NCBI GenBank assembly: GCA_944326545.1
Contig: CALVEH010000010.1
Location: 18,879 to 82,878, forward strand
From: Candidatus Gastranaerophilales bacterium
GTDB taxonomy: Bacteria; Cyanobacteriota; Vampirovibrionia; Gastranaerophilales; Gastranaerophilaceae
Direction: 5' to 3'
Length of the DNA: 64,000 nucleotides
Below are positions 52,859 to 60,612 of the stretch, in pieces (position 1 is the stretch's first letter; each line of letters begins with the position of its first letter). The notes beneath the pieces are model-generated. The model searched no databases. It was not told the origin of the DNA and saw only the letters and a list, made by a program, of their open reading frames with translations. Position numbers and translations under genes: made by a program.

Positions 52859-55800
52859 GATACAAACGTCATTCTGAGCGAATGCGATACTTTGGACCGT
52901 CATTCTGAGCAAAGCGAAGAATCTCAAGATTGTACTCTTTCACACCAAGTTTGTGAGATGTTTCGGCTGACGCCTCAACATGACGTAATTTGTCATTCTG
53001 AACGTGGAACAAAATTTCACAAATTAATTCGTTATGCCAAAACTGCAGTAATATGCTTAGCTTTATCATTATTTGTTACTTTACCAGTTTTTGCAGATAC
53101 AGTCCCTGTACCAACTCTAGGAGAAAATTCTGCCTATACACTTACAAAAGTAGACCAAGCAGGTGAAAACACAATCACAAAATATGAATGGTCTGACAAA
53201 GAAAATAAACTTATTCCTGTATATTATCGTGTTGACTTGAATAAAACAGAATATGGAAACCCAAACGGAGATAAAACACTAATTTTGGGCTGGGAAAAGA
53301 ATGCTGATGGAAACCTCGAATTTAAAAAAGATCCGGCAAATCCTGTAGGTCAGACTATAACATATAAGTATAATTCATCAGACGCACAAACAAGACTTAC
53401 TAATTCGACTGATAATTCTTCTAAAACAACGACAGGTGTGTTTATAGGTCAAACAACAGGCAGTACTTCAGGAAATCAATATGGAGGTGCGATATACAAC
53501 AACGGTAGTAGTGCAAAGCTTGGCGATATAAATGCCGATTTTATAGGCAACTATGTTTCAGGTTTTTATGTCAAAGGCGGAGCGATTTATAATAACTATG
53601 GAACAATCGGAAATATCGCAGGCGATTTTATTGGCAACTATGCTCAAGGTTATTATGCCTATGGCGGTGCGATTTATAACAACGGTGGAACAATCGGGAA
53701 TATTACAGGGAATTTTATAGGTAACTATGTATCATCAAAAGGGGACGGGTTATCTGGCGGTGCAATATATAACAGTGGAACAATAGGTGATATAACAGGC
53801 GATTTTATCGGAAACTATTCATCAGTTGGTCATAAAACAGATGGCGGAGCGATTTATAACGGTGGAACAATCGGAAATATTACCGGGGATTTTATAGGTA
53901 ATTATTCTGATCGCTTTGGTGGAGCTATTAGTAACGGTGGAATTATAAGAAATATAACAGGTAATTTTATATATAATCATGCGTCTAGTACAGGCGGAGC
54001 GATTTATAACTCTGGAACAATCGGGAATATCACAGGCGATTTTATTGGCAACTATGCTGTCGATGGCGGAGCGATTTATAACTCTGGAACAATCGGGAAT
54101 ATCACAGGCGATTTTATAGGGAATTATTCATATTCTTCAGGTAATATTGCTGAAGGTGGTGCAATTATGAATACTTCATCATCTTCTATTACTAATATAA
54201 CAGGAAATTTTATCAACAATTATGCAGATGCATACAGGTATGCCATAGGTGGAGCTGTTTATAATTCATCTATCATAGAAAATATTAATGCAAATTTTGT
54301 AAATAATTATGTCCACAGCTTTGGAAGAGGGCTGGGATCAGATGAGTATGTTATTGGTGGAGCTATTTACAATTCAGGTAATATCTCAAATATATCAGGA
54401 CAATTTATCAATAACTATGCTCATTCCTCTGGTTCTAATATTTATGTAGCAGGAGGTGCAATTGCCAATATAACGACAATCGGTAATATTACTGCAGAAT
54501 TTATTAATAATTATGTAATCTCAGGTCCTGGCGGAGCTATTTTAAATATGGGGCGTTATCATGACGCAACAATTGATAATATTAACTCCCGTTTCATTAA
54601 TAATTATGCATCTTATGGTGGAGCTATCGCTAATAAATATTTTCGTTACGATGAAGAAGATACTTCTCGAATAAACAATATTCAATCTGACTTTATAAAC
54701 AACCATGCTGTTTTCAGTGGTGGTGCTATATATAATTTCGGTTCGACATCACTTATATCAGTTATAGGCAATTTGAATTCAAATTTCATTGAAAATTATT
54801 CAGGTTCAGCAGGCGGGGCTATTTATAACTATGGTGTTATCGAAAGCATAGCAAGCAATTTTGTTGGTAATTATGTAAAAGGAGAAAATAATGCACGAGG
54901 CGGTGCTATATATACCCAAGGTATAATTGGGAAAAAAGATGAATTTGGTAACTTATCAGGTGGCATCATTAACTCAAACTTTATAGGCAACTACGTAACA
55001 ACTACAGCAGAAGATGGAGTCGCTGCGGGTGGCGCTATCTGGACAAATGCAGATTTAAACATTATTGCACAGGATGGTGGCAAATCAGTATTTTCAGGCA
55101 ACTATACGGAAGTCAACGGTGTAAAAACGTCTGAGGCAATATATATAGAAACAGCTCAAAATAGAGGACGCAGCAATATTAATATAACATCAGTAGATAA
55201 CAATAAAGTAACATACAATAAAATTACCGAAGTTAATGCACCCGATTTTAATCCAACCCTTTCACTTAAAGCAAACACAAACGGTGTAATAATCATTGAT
55301 GATCAAATAAATGGTAATATTTCTACGGCTGGTACAACTACAGTAAAGGAAACTGGAGATCTTGTCATTGATAGCAACTATCAAAATAGTTATAACGTGT
55401 CAAATATTTCGGAATTTATTGAATATGTAAAAGCAAATCCGACTAAATTCTGGTGGTATGAAGAGGATATGACAAATGAAAATATTGTGACAGATTTGAT
55501 AAATAGGGGATATGTGGACATTAATAATGAACAAACAATTTCAACAACAACAGAAGAAGATAACTATAGTTACACCTTAGCACTTGACGGCGATGACACA
55601 GGTGCAATATATCTGAACAACAAAATTATCAATGCAAATATCTCAGTTGATAATACAAATGTCTATGTGAACGAAGCTTCAAACCTTGCAGAATCAAGAA
55701 GTCTTGCAGTTAACTCTGGTATTTTGAATATTAACCATTTGGCAAATCAAAATATCAACTACGAACGCTTCTCCAACAACGGAACAATTAATCTGGCTTC

Positions 55801-57082
55801 CGTAGACGTTGATCTTGCTAATGAATCCATGGGCAGAATAACAGCACAAACTTACGGTGAGTCTAACGGAAAAATTAATGTCCAGGGGTTAAACCTTCTT
55901 TCTGATGCAACAAAAGACACTACAAGTATTCTCTTTGCGGATGAGCCTATTGCGGGAAGTGTTACATATACCGGAGTATCTCCGATTGCCTATTCTCCAA
56001 TTTACAAATACGAAGTAAGCTACAACCCTGAAGATGGGTTCTTTACCTTCTTAAGAGGCGGTGGAACATCGAACAACGCAAGTGATGCTTTCAACCCTGC
56101 AGTATTAGCCCCAAGTGTAGCAACTCAAGCAGGCGCATATACAACTCAACTACAAACATTTAACTACGCATTCCAACATGCAGATACATTTATGAATATC
56201 CCATATCTTGAACGTGTAGCAATGAAAAACACAGGAAGATATGCAGTATCACCAACAGGAGAAGCAACAGATGTAGGAACCTTCTCACCACTTTTAACAA
56301 AAGAAGATACATCAGGTTTCTGGGTAAAACCATATGCAAGCTTTGAAAATATTCCGTTAAACAACGGTCCTAAAGTATCAAACATCAACTATGGAACATT
56401 AGTCGGATACGATAGCTCTCTTACACCGGTAGCTAAAGGCTGGGAAAGAGTATTAACAGGATACATAGGATACAACGGAGCATCACAACGTTATAGCGGA
56501 GTAGATGCATATCAAAACGGAGGTATCTTAGGCGGAACAGCAACATTGTATAAAGGCAACTTCTTTAACGCAACAACATTATCAGTAGGAGCAACAGCAG
56601 GAGATGCAAGTACAATGTACGGAAATGAAAACTATGCAATGTTGTTAGCAGGTATAGGAAACAAAACAGGATACAACTTTGAATTTAAAGACGGAAGAAT
56701 AATCTTACAACCAAACTTCTTAATATCATATACATTTGTAAATACATTTGATTACACAAACGGAGCAGGAGTCCGCATCAAGTCAGACCCACTTAACGCA
56801 ATCCAACTTGCACCGGGATTAAAACTTATCGGAAACACAAAAAACGGATGGCAGCCATATTTAAGTGTAGCAATGGTATGGAACTTACTTGATGACAGCA
56901 AGGTAACAGCAAATGATGTAAGATTACCCGAGATGAGTATTGACCCATATATCCAATACGGCGCTGGTATTCAAAAGAGATTTAAAGACAGATTCATAGC
57001 TTTTGGTCAAGCAATGATACACAACGGTGGTCGTAACGGTGTATCCTTAACAGGTGGATTACGTTGGTCTGTTGGTAAATAA
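52832..57082 (+). CDS. Large autotransporter-type adhesin with GGAIYN repeats
   Basis: 1,416 codons from this ATG, which has no good ribosome-binding site; other starts are ATG 52958 and, if the G tract shifts, ATG 52669. Residues 1-60 are translated palindromic repeat. The signal peptide is residues 61-88 (KLIRYAKTAVICLALSLFVTLPVFA, cut before DTV). Residues about 215-735 have over twenty repeats of the form GGAIYNSGTIGNITGDFIGNY, as in chlamydial Pmp-type beta-helix proteins. After a spacer (about 735-1150) the end has a barrel: GFWVKPYASFENIP ... GGLRWSVGK. It should be displayed at the outer membrane and bind host or neighbouring cells. Confidence 0.82.
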   Translation: MFRLTPQRDDTNVILSECDTLDRHSEQSEESQDCTLSHQVCEMFRLTPQHDVICHSERGTKFHKLIRYAKTAVICLALSLFVTLPVFADTVPVPTLGENSAYTLTKVDQAGENTITKYEWSDKENKLIPVYYRVDLNKTEYGNPNGDKTLILGWEKNADGNLEFKKDPANPVGQTITYKYNSSDAQTRLTNSTDNSSKTTTGVFIGQTTGSTSGNQYGGAIYNNGSSAKLGDINADFIGNYVSGFYVKGGAIYNNYGTIGNIAGDFIGNYAQGYYAYGGAIYNNGGTIGNITGNFIGNYVSSKGDGLSGGAIYNSGTIGDITGDFIGNYSSVGHKTDGGAIYNGGTIGNITGDFIGNYSDRFGGAISNGGIIRNITGNFIYNHASSTGGAIYNSGTIGNITGDFIGNYAVDGGAIYNSGTIGNITGDFIGNYSYSSGNIAEGGAIMNTSSSSITNITGNFINNYADAYRYAIGGAVYNSSIIENINANFVNNYVHSFGRGLGSDEYVIGGAIYNSGNISNISGQFINNYAHSSGSNIYVAGGAIANITTIGNITAEFINNYVISGPGGAILNMGRYHDATIDNINSRFINNYASYGGAIANKYFRYDEEDTSRINNIQSDFINNHAVFSGGAIYNFGSTSLISVIGNLNSNFIENYSGSAGGAIYNYGVIESIASNFVGNYVKGENNARGGAIYTQGIIGKKDEFGNLSGGIINSNFIGNYVTTTAEDGVAAGGAIWTNADLNIIAQDGGKSVFSGNYTEVNGVKTSEAIYIETAQNRGRSNINITSVDNNKVTYNKITEVNAPDFNPTLSLKANTNGVIIIDDQINGNISTAGTTTVKETGDLVIDSNYQNSYNVSNISEFIEYVKANPTKFWWYEEDMTNENIVTDLINRGYVDINNEQTISTTTEEDNYSYTLALDGDDTGAIYLNNKIINANISVDNTNVYVNEASNLAESRSLAVNSGILNINHLANQNINYERFSNNGTINLASVDVDLANESMGRITAQTYGESNGKINVQGLNLLSDATKDTTSILFADEPIAGSVTYTGVSPIAYSPIYKYEVSYNPEDGFFTFLRGGGTSNNASDAFNPAVLAPSVATQAGAYTTQLQTFNYAFQHADTFMNIPYLERVAMKNTGRYAVSPTGEATDVGTFSPLLTKEDTSGFWVKPYASFENIPLNNGPKVSNINYGTLVGYDSSLTPVAKGWERVLTGYIGYNGASQRYSGVDAYQNGGILGGTATLYKGNFFNATTLSVGATAGDASTMYGNENYAMLLAGIGNKTGYNFEFKDGRIILQPNFLISYTFVNTFDYTNGAGVRIKSDPLNAIQLAPGLKLIGNTKNGWQPYLSVAMVWNLLDDSKVTANDVRLPEMSIDPYIQYGAGIQKRFKDRFIAFGQAMIHNGGRNGVSLTGGLRWSVGK
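52899..52984. repeat. Palindromic interspersed repeat, copy 2, with partial copies on both sides
   Basis: 86 bp, gtcattctgagcaaagcgaa to cctcaacatgac. Partial copies of the left end lie at 52868-52887 and 52992-53005. It differs from copy 1 at several positions, so they are not a recent duplication. In translation it gives the repeated peptide MFRLTPQ. Confidence 0.7.
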
Positions 57083-57103
57083 ATTAGTATTACTATTACA
57101 TAT

Positions 57104-57136
57104 AAAAAAAGCTCCTTTACAAAAGGAGCTTTTTTA
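57104..57136. terminator. Bidirectional terminator after the adhesin
   Basis: aaaaaaagctcctttt-type arms: aaaagctcctt and aaggagctttt around a 4-nt loop, with A and T runs on either side. Confidence 0.85.
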
Positions 57137-57140
57137 AATC

Positions 57141-58877
57141 TTACATACCAGCAAGTTTGTCTGCTAATGGGGTTTTTAGAGTGCCGTTTAAGGCTTTATC
57201 TATTTCTTTCAATTTTTTAGATATTATCTCCATTTCATCAGTCCAAACAAAGTTGTCTAATACGTATTTTTCGCCTGTTGCAAAGTCTTTAGAAAGTTGA
57301 ACACGAATGATTTCAGCTAACATTTTTTGTGCTGTTGGAACCATTTTATCCATGTCTATTTTTAAAAGTCCTTCATCATTGAGCCATACAGCTTTGTTTT
57401 CAAGGAAATATTTTGACTGCATTACTGTTCTGACTCTATGAGCTTGTGACAAGTTTGGTTTTGCTTTTAAGAAGTTATCTGCAGCGTAAGTAACAATTAT
57501 TTGTTTCTTTTCTTCTTTGCTGTACATACCGAGTTCTACAAGAACATCTAGCAGTGCAAGAGAACCCATATCGGCTTTGTTTTCTTCTATAATGTTTTTG
57601 TATTTGCCAAGAGCTTCTGTACCTGATTTTGGCCCGAGAGAGTGGACGTTTTCGTGTCCTATTGTAAACCAGTGGTCTGCTTCTTGGTTGTAATATTTAT
57701 GAAATTCTTTTGCCAATGTTGCATCAAGTCTTTTTTGTCTTTTTTCTTTGGCTTCAGGGCTTGTGCTGATTCTTATTTGTCTATGATATACATTTCTTCT
57801 TCCACCGCCGATTTTTAATGACGGTTTGTCGTTATTAGGAAGGTTTTGAGCTAAAGTTATTCCGCCCCTGTATGTGCCTTCATCACCTCTAAGGGTAACA
57901 ATATCAACATCTACCATTGTTTGTTTTTCGTCATCGCCTTCTGAGATGTTTTGTTCGTATTCATCTTTATATGGCATATGTTGAGCAAGTGTTGGCATAT
58001 ATTTTTTGATTTCAAGAAGTTTTTCTGTACCTTCTTTATTTACAATACCGACTCTTATACCTATAGAATCTTTTGAAATCGGTTCAATTTCGTATTTTTC
58101 GAGCAGTTTGTTAAGTTCTTCATTTTCTACAACAGTTCCTGTCATTTCGTCAGCATATTGCTCTCTTGAAACTGTGAATTCAAGAGGTGTGTCTTGAAGT
58201 TCTGCCCATTTTTTGTCGGCATAAGCGTCATTTTTAGGGTTGTTTTCACATAGTGCAATAGCTTGAAGTTTTAGGTATTTATTAAACTCTTCGTTAGTAG
58301 AAACTTCTGCAGCTGCTTCAAGTTCATCTGCTATGTACGAAAATTCCTTTGCAAAATATTCTGTGTAGTCAATGGCTTTAAGTTTGTCACCTTCTCTAAC
58401 AACCATTGAACGTTGGTTAAGTATATTTTTTACTTCTTCAATTTCACTGTCGGTTAACATTTTTATAAGAATGTTATGAAACTCTTCTTTTGTAAGGTCT
58501 GTAGGGTAGAAGCCTTTGCCGGGGAGTTCTTTTGTATCTTTTGCAAGGAAGATTTTGTTTGCTTCTGAGTCAACAGCGTTCATACCTATTTGTGCGTTAA
58601 AAAGGTCTAAAGTCATTTTTGCATCTTCGTTACCTTTTTTTATTTCTTCTTCAAGATATGCTTTAAATTCGAGGTTGTCTGGGTTGTCTTGTTTCATAAA
58701 GACTTCGTCTATTGCTTTTGCTGCTTTTACAAGGTGGATGAGCGCTTGTTTGTCACCTTCAGCTAGTGCTTCGTATTCTTTACTGTCTTCTTTTAGCATT
58801 TCTTTAGGAATAAGACAGTCTTTTGATGTCCTTTTAACGAGTTCTTCGTGTGAAAGGTTTAATTCAAAATTTTTCAT
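57141..58877 (-). CDS. M49-type dipeptidyl-peptidase III-like zinc metallopeptidase
   Basis: 578 residues from the ATG at 58877 (aggag 9 nt upstream; an ATG at 58922 is less well placed). The zinc site is GHENVHSLG with HEXXH, followed about 25 residues later by NIIEENKADMGSL with the third ligand Glu and the E-E-x-x-A-D motif. The usual M49 motif is HEXXGH; a five-residue version is known from the Caldithrix abyssi enzyme. Other signs are NVYHRQIRIS and the two-domain size. It cuts dipeptides from the N-termini of short peptides in the cytoplasm. No signal peptide. Confidence 0.78.
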   Translation of the reverse strand: MKNFELNLSHEELVKRTSKDCLIPKEMLKEDSKEYEALAEGDKQALIHLVKAAKAIDEVFMKQDNPDNLEFKAYLEEEIKKGNEDAKMTLDLFNAQIGMNAVDSEANKIFLAKDTKELPGKGFYPTDLTKEEFHNILIKMLTDSEIEEVKNILNQRSMVVREGDKLKAIDYTEYFAKEFSYIADELEAAAEVSTNEEFNKYLKLQAIALCENNPKNDAYADKKWAELQDTPLEFTVSREQYADEMTGTVVENEELNKLLEKYEIEPISKDSIGIRVGIVNKEGTEKLLEIKKYMPTLAQHMPYKDEYEQNISEGDDEKQTMVDVDIVTLRGDEGTYRGGITLAQNLPNNDKPSLKIGGGRRNVYHRQIRISTSPEAKEKRQKRLDATLAKEFHKYYNQEADHWFTIGHENVHSLGPKSGTEALGKYKNIIEENKADMGSLALLDVLVELGMYSKEEKKQIIVTYAADNFLKAKPNLSQAHRVRTVMQSKYFLENKAVWLNDEGLLKIDMDKMVPTAQKMLAEIIRVQLSKDFATGEKYVLDNFVWTDEMEIISKKLKEIDKALNGTLKTPLADKLAGM

Positions 58878-58961
58878 ATCAATAAACTCCTGATTAAGTA
58901 AGCTAATGTCGTTGTACTTCAAAAAACGATATTTAACAATCCCTTTTATCGTGTATTTTGT

Positions 58962-59840
58962 TTAGTTAAAAAGTATTATCACAACGGCACCTGCGACCAT
59001 TATAATTGAGCCTGTTAGTCTTGGGATTATATTTGTTTCTTTAAATATTTTGTATCCGAAAATTATGCTTAAAACAGAAGAAAGTTGAAAAAGAGACAAA
59101 GCGTAACCAACATTCATATGGGCAAAGACGTAGTTCGTTGTATATTGCATTATTCCCATACACACAACAAGCTTTGCTATGTTGGCTGAATTTCTTGTCT
59201 TTAATATGCTGACTTCGGTTTGTATGTCTACTTTTTCAAGTATTAATAGAACTGCTGAGAATATTGCTCCAAACAAGCACCAAGAAACGAAGGCATCCCA
59301 TACGGAAGAAATGAGTATAGCTTTTTTTATTATTATTGCTTCTATGGAACAAAATAATAAGGAAAGGAATCTGTATTGAATTTCTTTATTTTTTAGCAGT
59401 TTAAGGGTAAATTTTTCTTCTGTGGTGTCGAGTACAAAATAGCTGCCGAAAAATATTAAAGCCATACCTGCTACACCAAGCAAATTGGGGTATTCGTTTA
59501 AAAAGATTATCCCTAAAATTAGCCCGATAATTGATTTATATGAGTTAATAGGGCCTATAACCGATAAGTCACCTCTTTTTAATGATTTTACAAGAAATGC
59601 GTTCCCGATAGCTCCGCATATTCCCATAAGTGTTGAGTATATTAGAAATTCTTTATTATTTATTGCATATCCGTTAGAAAATATTATAGGAATACAAACT
59701 AAAAACAGCAAAAAGTACGTTAAAAAAGATATCATAATAGGATGGCTTTTGGTCGTAAGTTTTTTTTGATATACGTTACCAAGTGTATTTGAAAAAATAC
59801 GTAATATTATTGCTGTAGCTGTTAAAAAAAATTGAAAAAT
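58962..59840 (-). CDS. EamA/DMT-family transporter with apparent AUU start
   Basis: Ten-helix drug/metabolite-type transporter. From the first ATG (59735) it would be 257 residues and lack helix 1. The same frame is open upstream, giving IFQFFLTATAIILRIFSNTL then GNVYQKKLTTKSHPI, a usual EamA helix 1 and loop, back to TAA just before 59850. No ATG, GTG or TTG lies in that stretch, but a perfect AAGGAG (59854-59849) is 8 nt from an ATT at 59840. An AUU start is therefore proposed (292 residues). Later helices (LMGICGAIGNAFLVKSLKRGDLSVIGPINSYKSIIGLILGIIFLNE and so on) are typical. Confidence 0.72.
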   Translation of the reverse strand: MFQFFLTATAIILRIFSNTLGNVYQKKLTTKSHPIMISFLTYFLLFLVCIPIIFSNGYAINNKEFLIYSTLMGICGAIGNAFLVKSLKRGDLSVIGPINSYKSIIGLILGIIFLNEYPNLLGVAGMALIFFGSYFVLDTTEEKFTLKLLKNKEIQYRFLSLLFCSIEAIIIKKAILISSVWDAFVSWCLFGAIFSAVLLILEKVDIQTEVSILKTRNSANIAKLVVCMGIMQYTTNYVFAHMNVGYALSLFQLSSVLSIIFGYKIFKETNIIPRLTGSIIMVAGAVVIILFN

Positions 59841-59967
59841 CTCTTTTTCTCCTTAATTCCTTTTATACTAAATACTATTATAAATAATATTAGAAACAAT
59901 TACCCGATAGGGCATGTTTTTTGTGAAGTATATAGGCAAAATTGATTTTTTGAAGTAGAATGTTTTT

Positions 59968-60612
59968 ATGAAGAAGTTCTTGGCAACAGTGTTGGTTATA
60001 TTATCTATGAGTCAGAGTGTTTTGGCTTTTCCTGTAGATACTTCTGATTGGGTTTGTTCAGAAGAACCTAGACAACTTTCTGTGGAAGCTGCCGAGATTG
60101 ATTTAAAAAGTGATTTAAAAAACGAATATCGAGTTTATCAAGCTTCTTTAGAAAATAAAACTAATTCCACTTTAGATATTTCTATTCCTTCTAATGCGGT
60201 TTTAGATTCTAATGTAAATAAGATATTGAATGGTGGAATTACTCTTAAAGAGTTGATTCAGATACCTAAACAGATTGCTGTTGATTGCTACAAAGAAGAT
60301 GTTGGCGACGGCACTGTGGCAAAGGCTCAAAAAGGTTTGATTTATGTTTCGGCTACAGCTGGTGCAGTGGTTGCAGGAGCTGGGCTTTTAGGGGTTTATC
60401 CTCAACAAAAGACAGAAGAGTTTTTTGCGCATAAAAAAATCAAAAGAGAATATAAAAAATATTATGGCAGTTTGATAAGTGAGTTTACTATGCCGCCTAT
60501 GTCACAAAAAGATTTGATTATTTTTGTTCCTATTGAAAATACAAATTGTGTTATTAATGTAAATAACAGATTAGATAGAGACGATATTTATTCTGATTAC
60601 CACCAGTTATAG
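59968..60612 (+). CDS. Exported protein of unknown function
   Basis: 214 residues. Signal peptide MKKFLATVLVILSMSQSVLA, then FPVDTSDWVCSEEPRQLSVEAAEIDLKSD and a membrane-like stretch GLIYVSATAGAVVAGAGLLGVYP near residue 130. A basic helix follows (HKKIKREYKKYYGSL), then FTMPPMSQKDLIIFVPIEN. A TAGAAT hexamer ends 6 nt before the ATG; there is no Shine-Dalgarno. Convergent with the next gene, overlapping by 6 bp. Confidence 0.65.
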   Translation: MKKFLATVLVILSMSQSVLAFPVDTSDWVCSEEPRQLSVEAAEIDLKSDLKNEYRVYQASLENKTNSTLDISIPSNAVLDSNVNKILNGGITLKELIQIPKQIAVDCYKEDVGDGTVAKAQKGLIYVSATAGAVVAGAGLLGVYPQQKTEEFFAHKKIKREYKKYYGSLISEFTMPPMSQKDLIIFVPIENTNCVINVNNRLDRDDIYSDYHQL

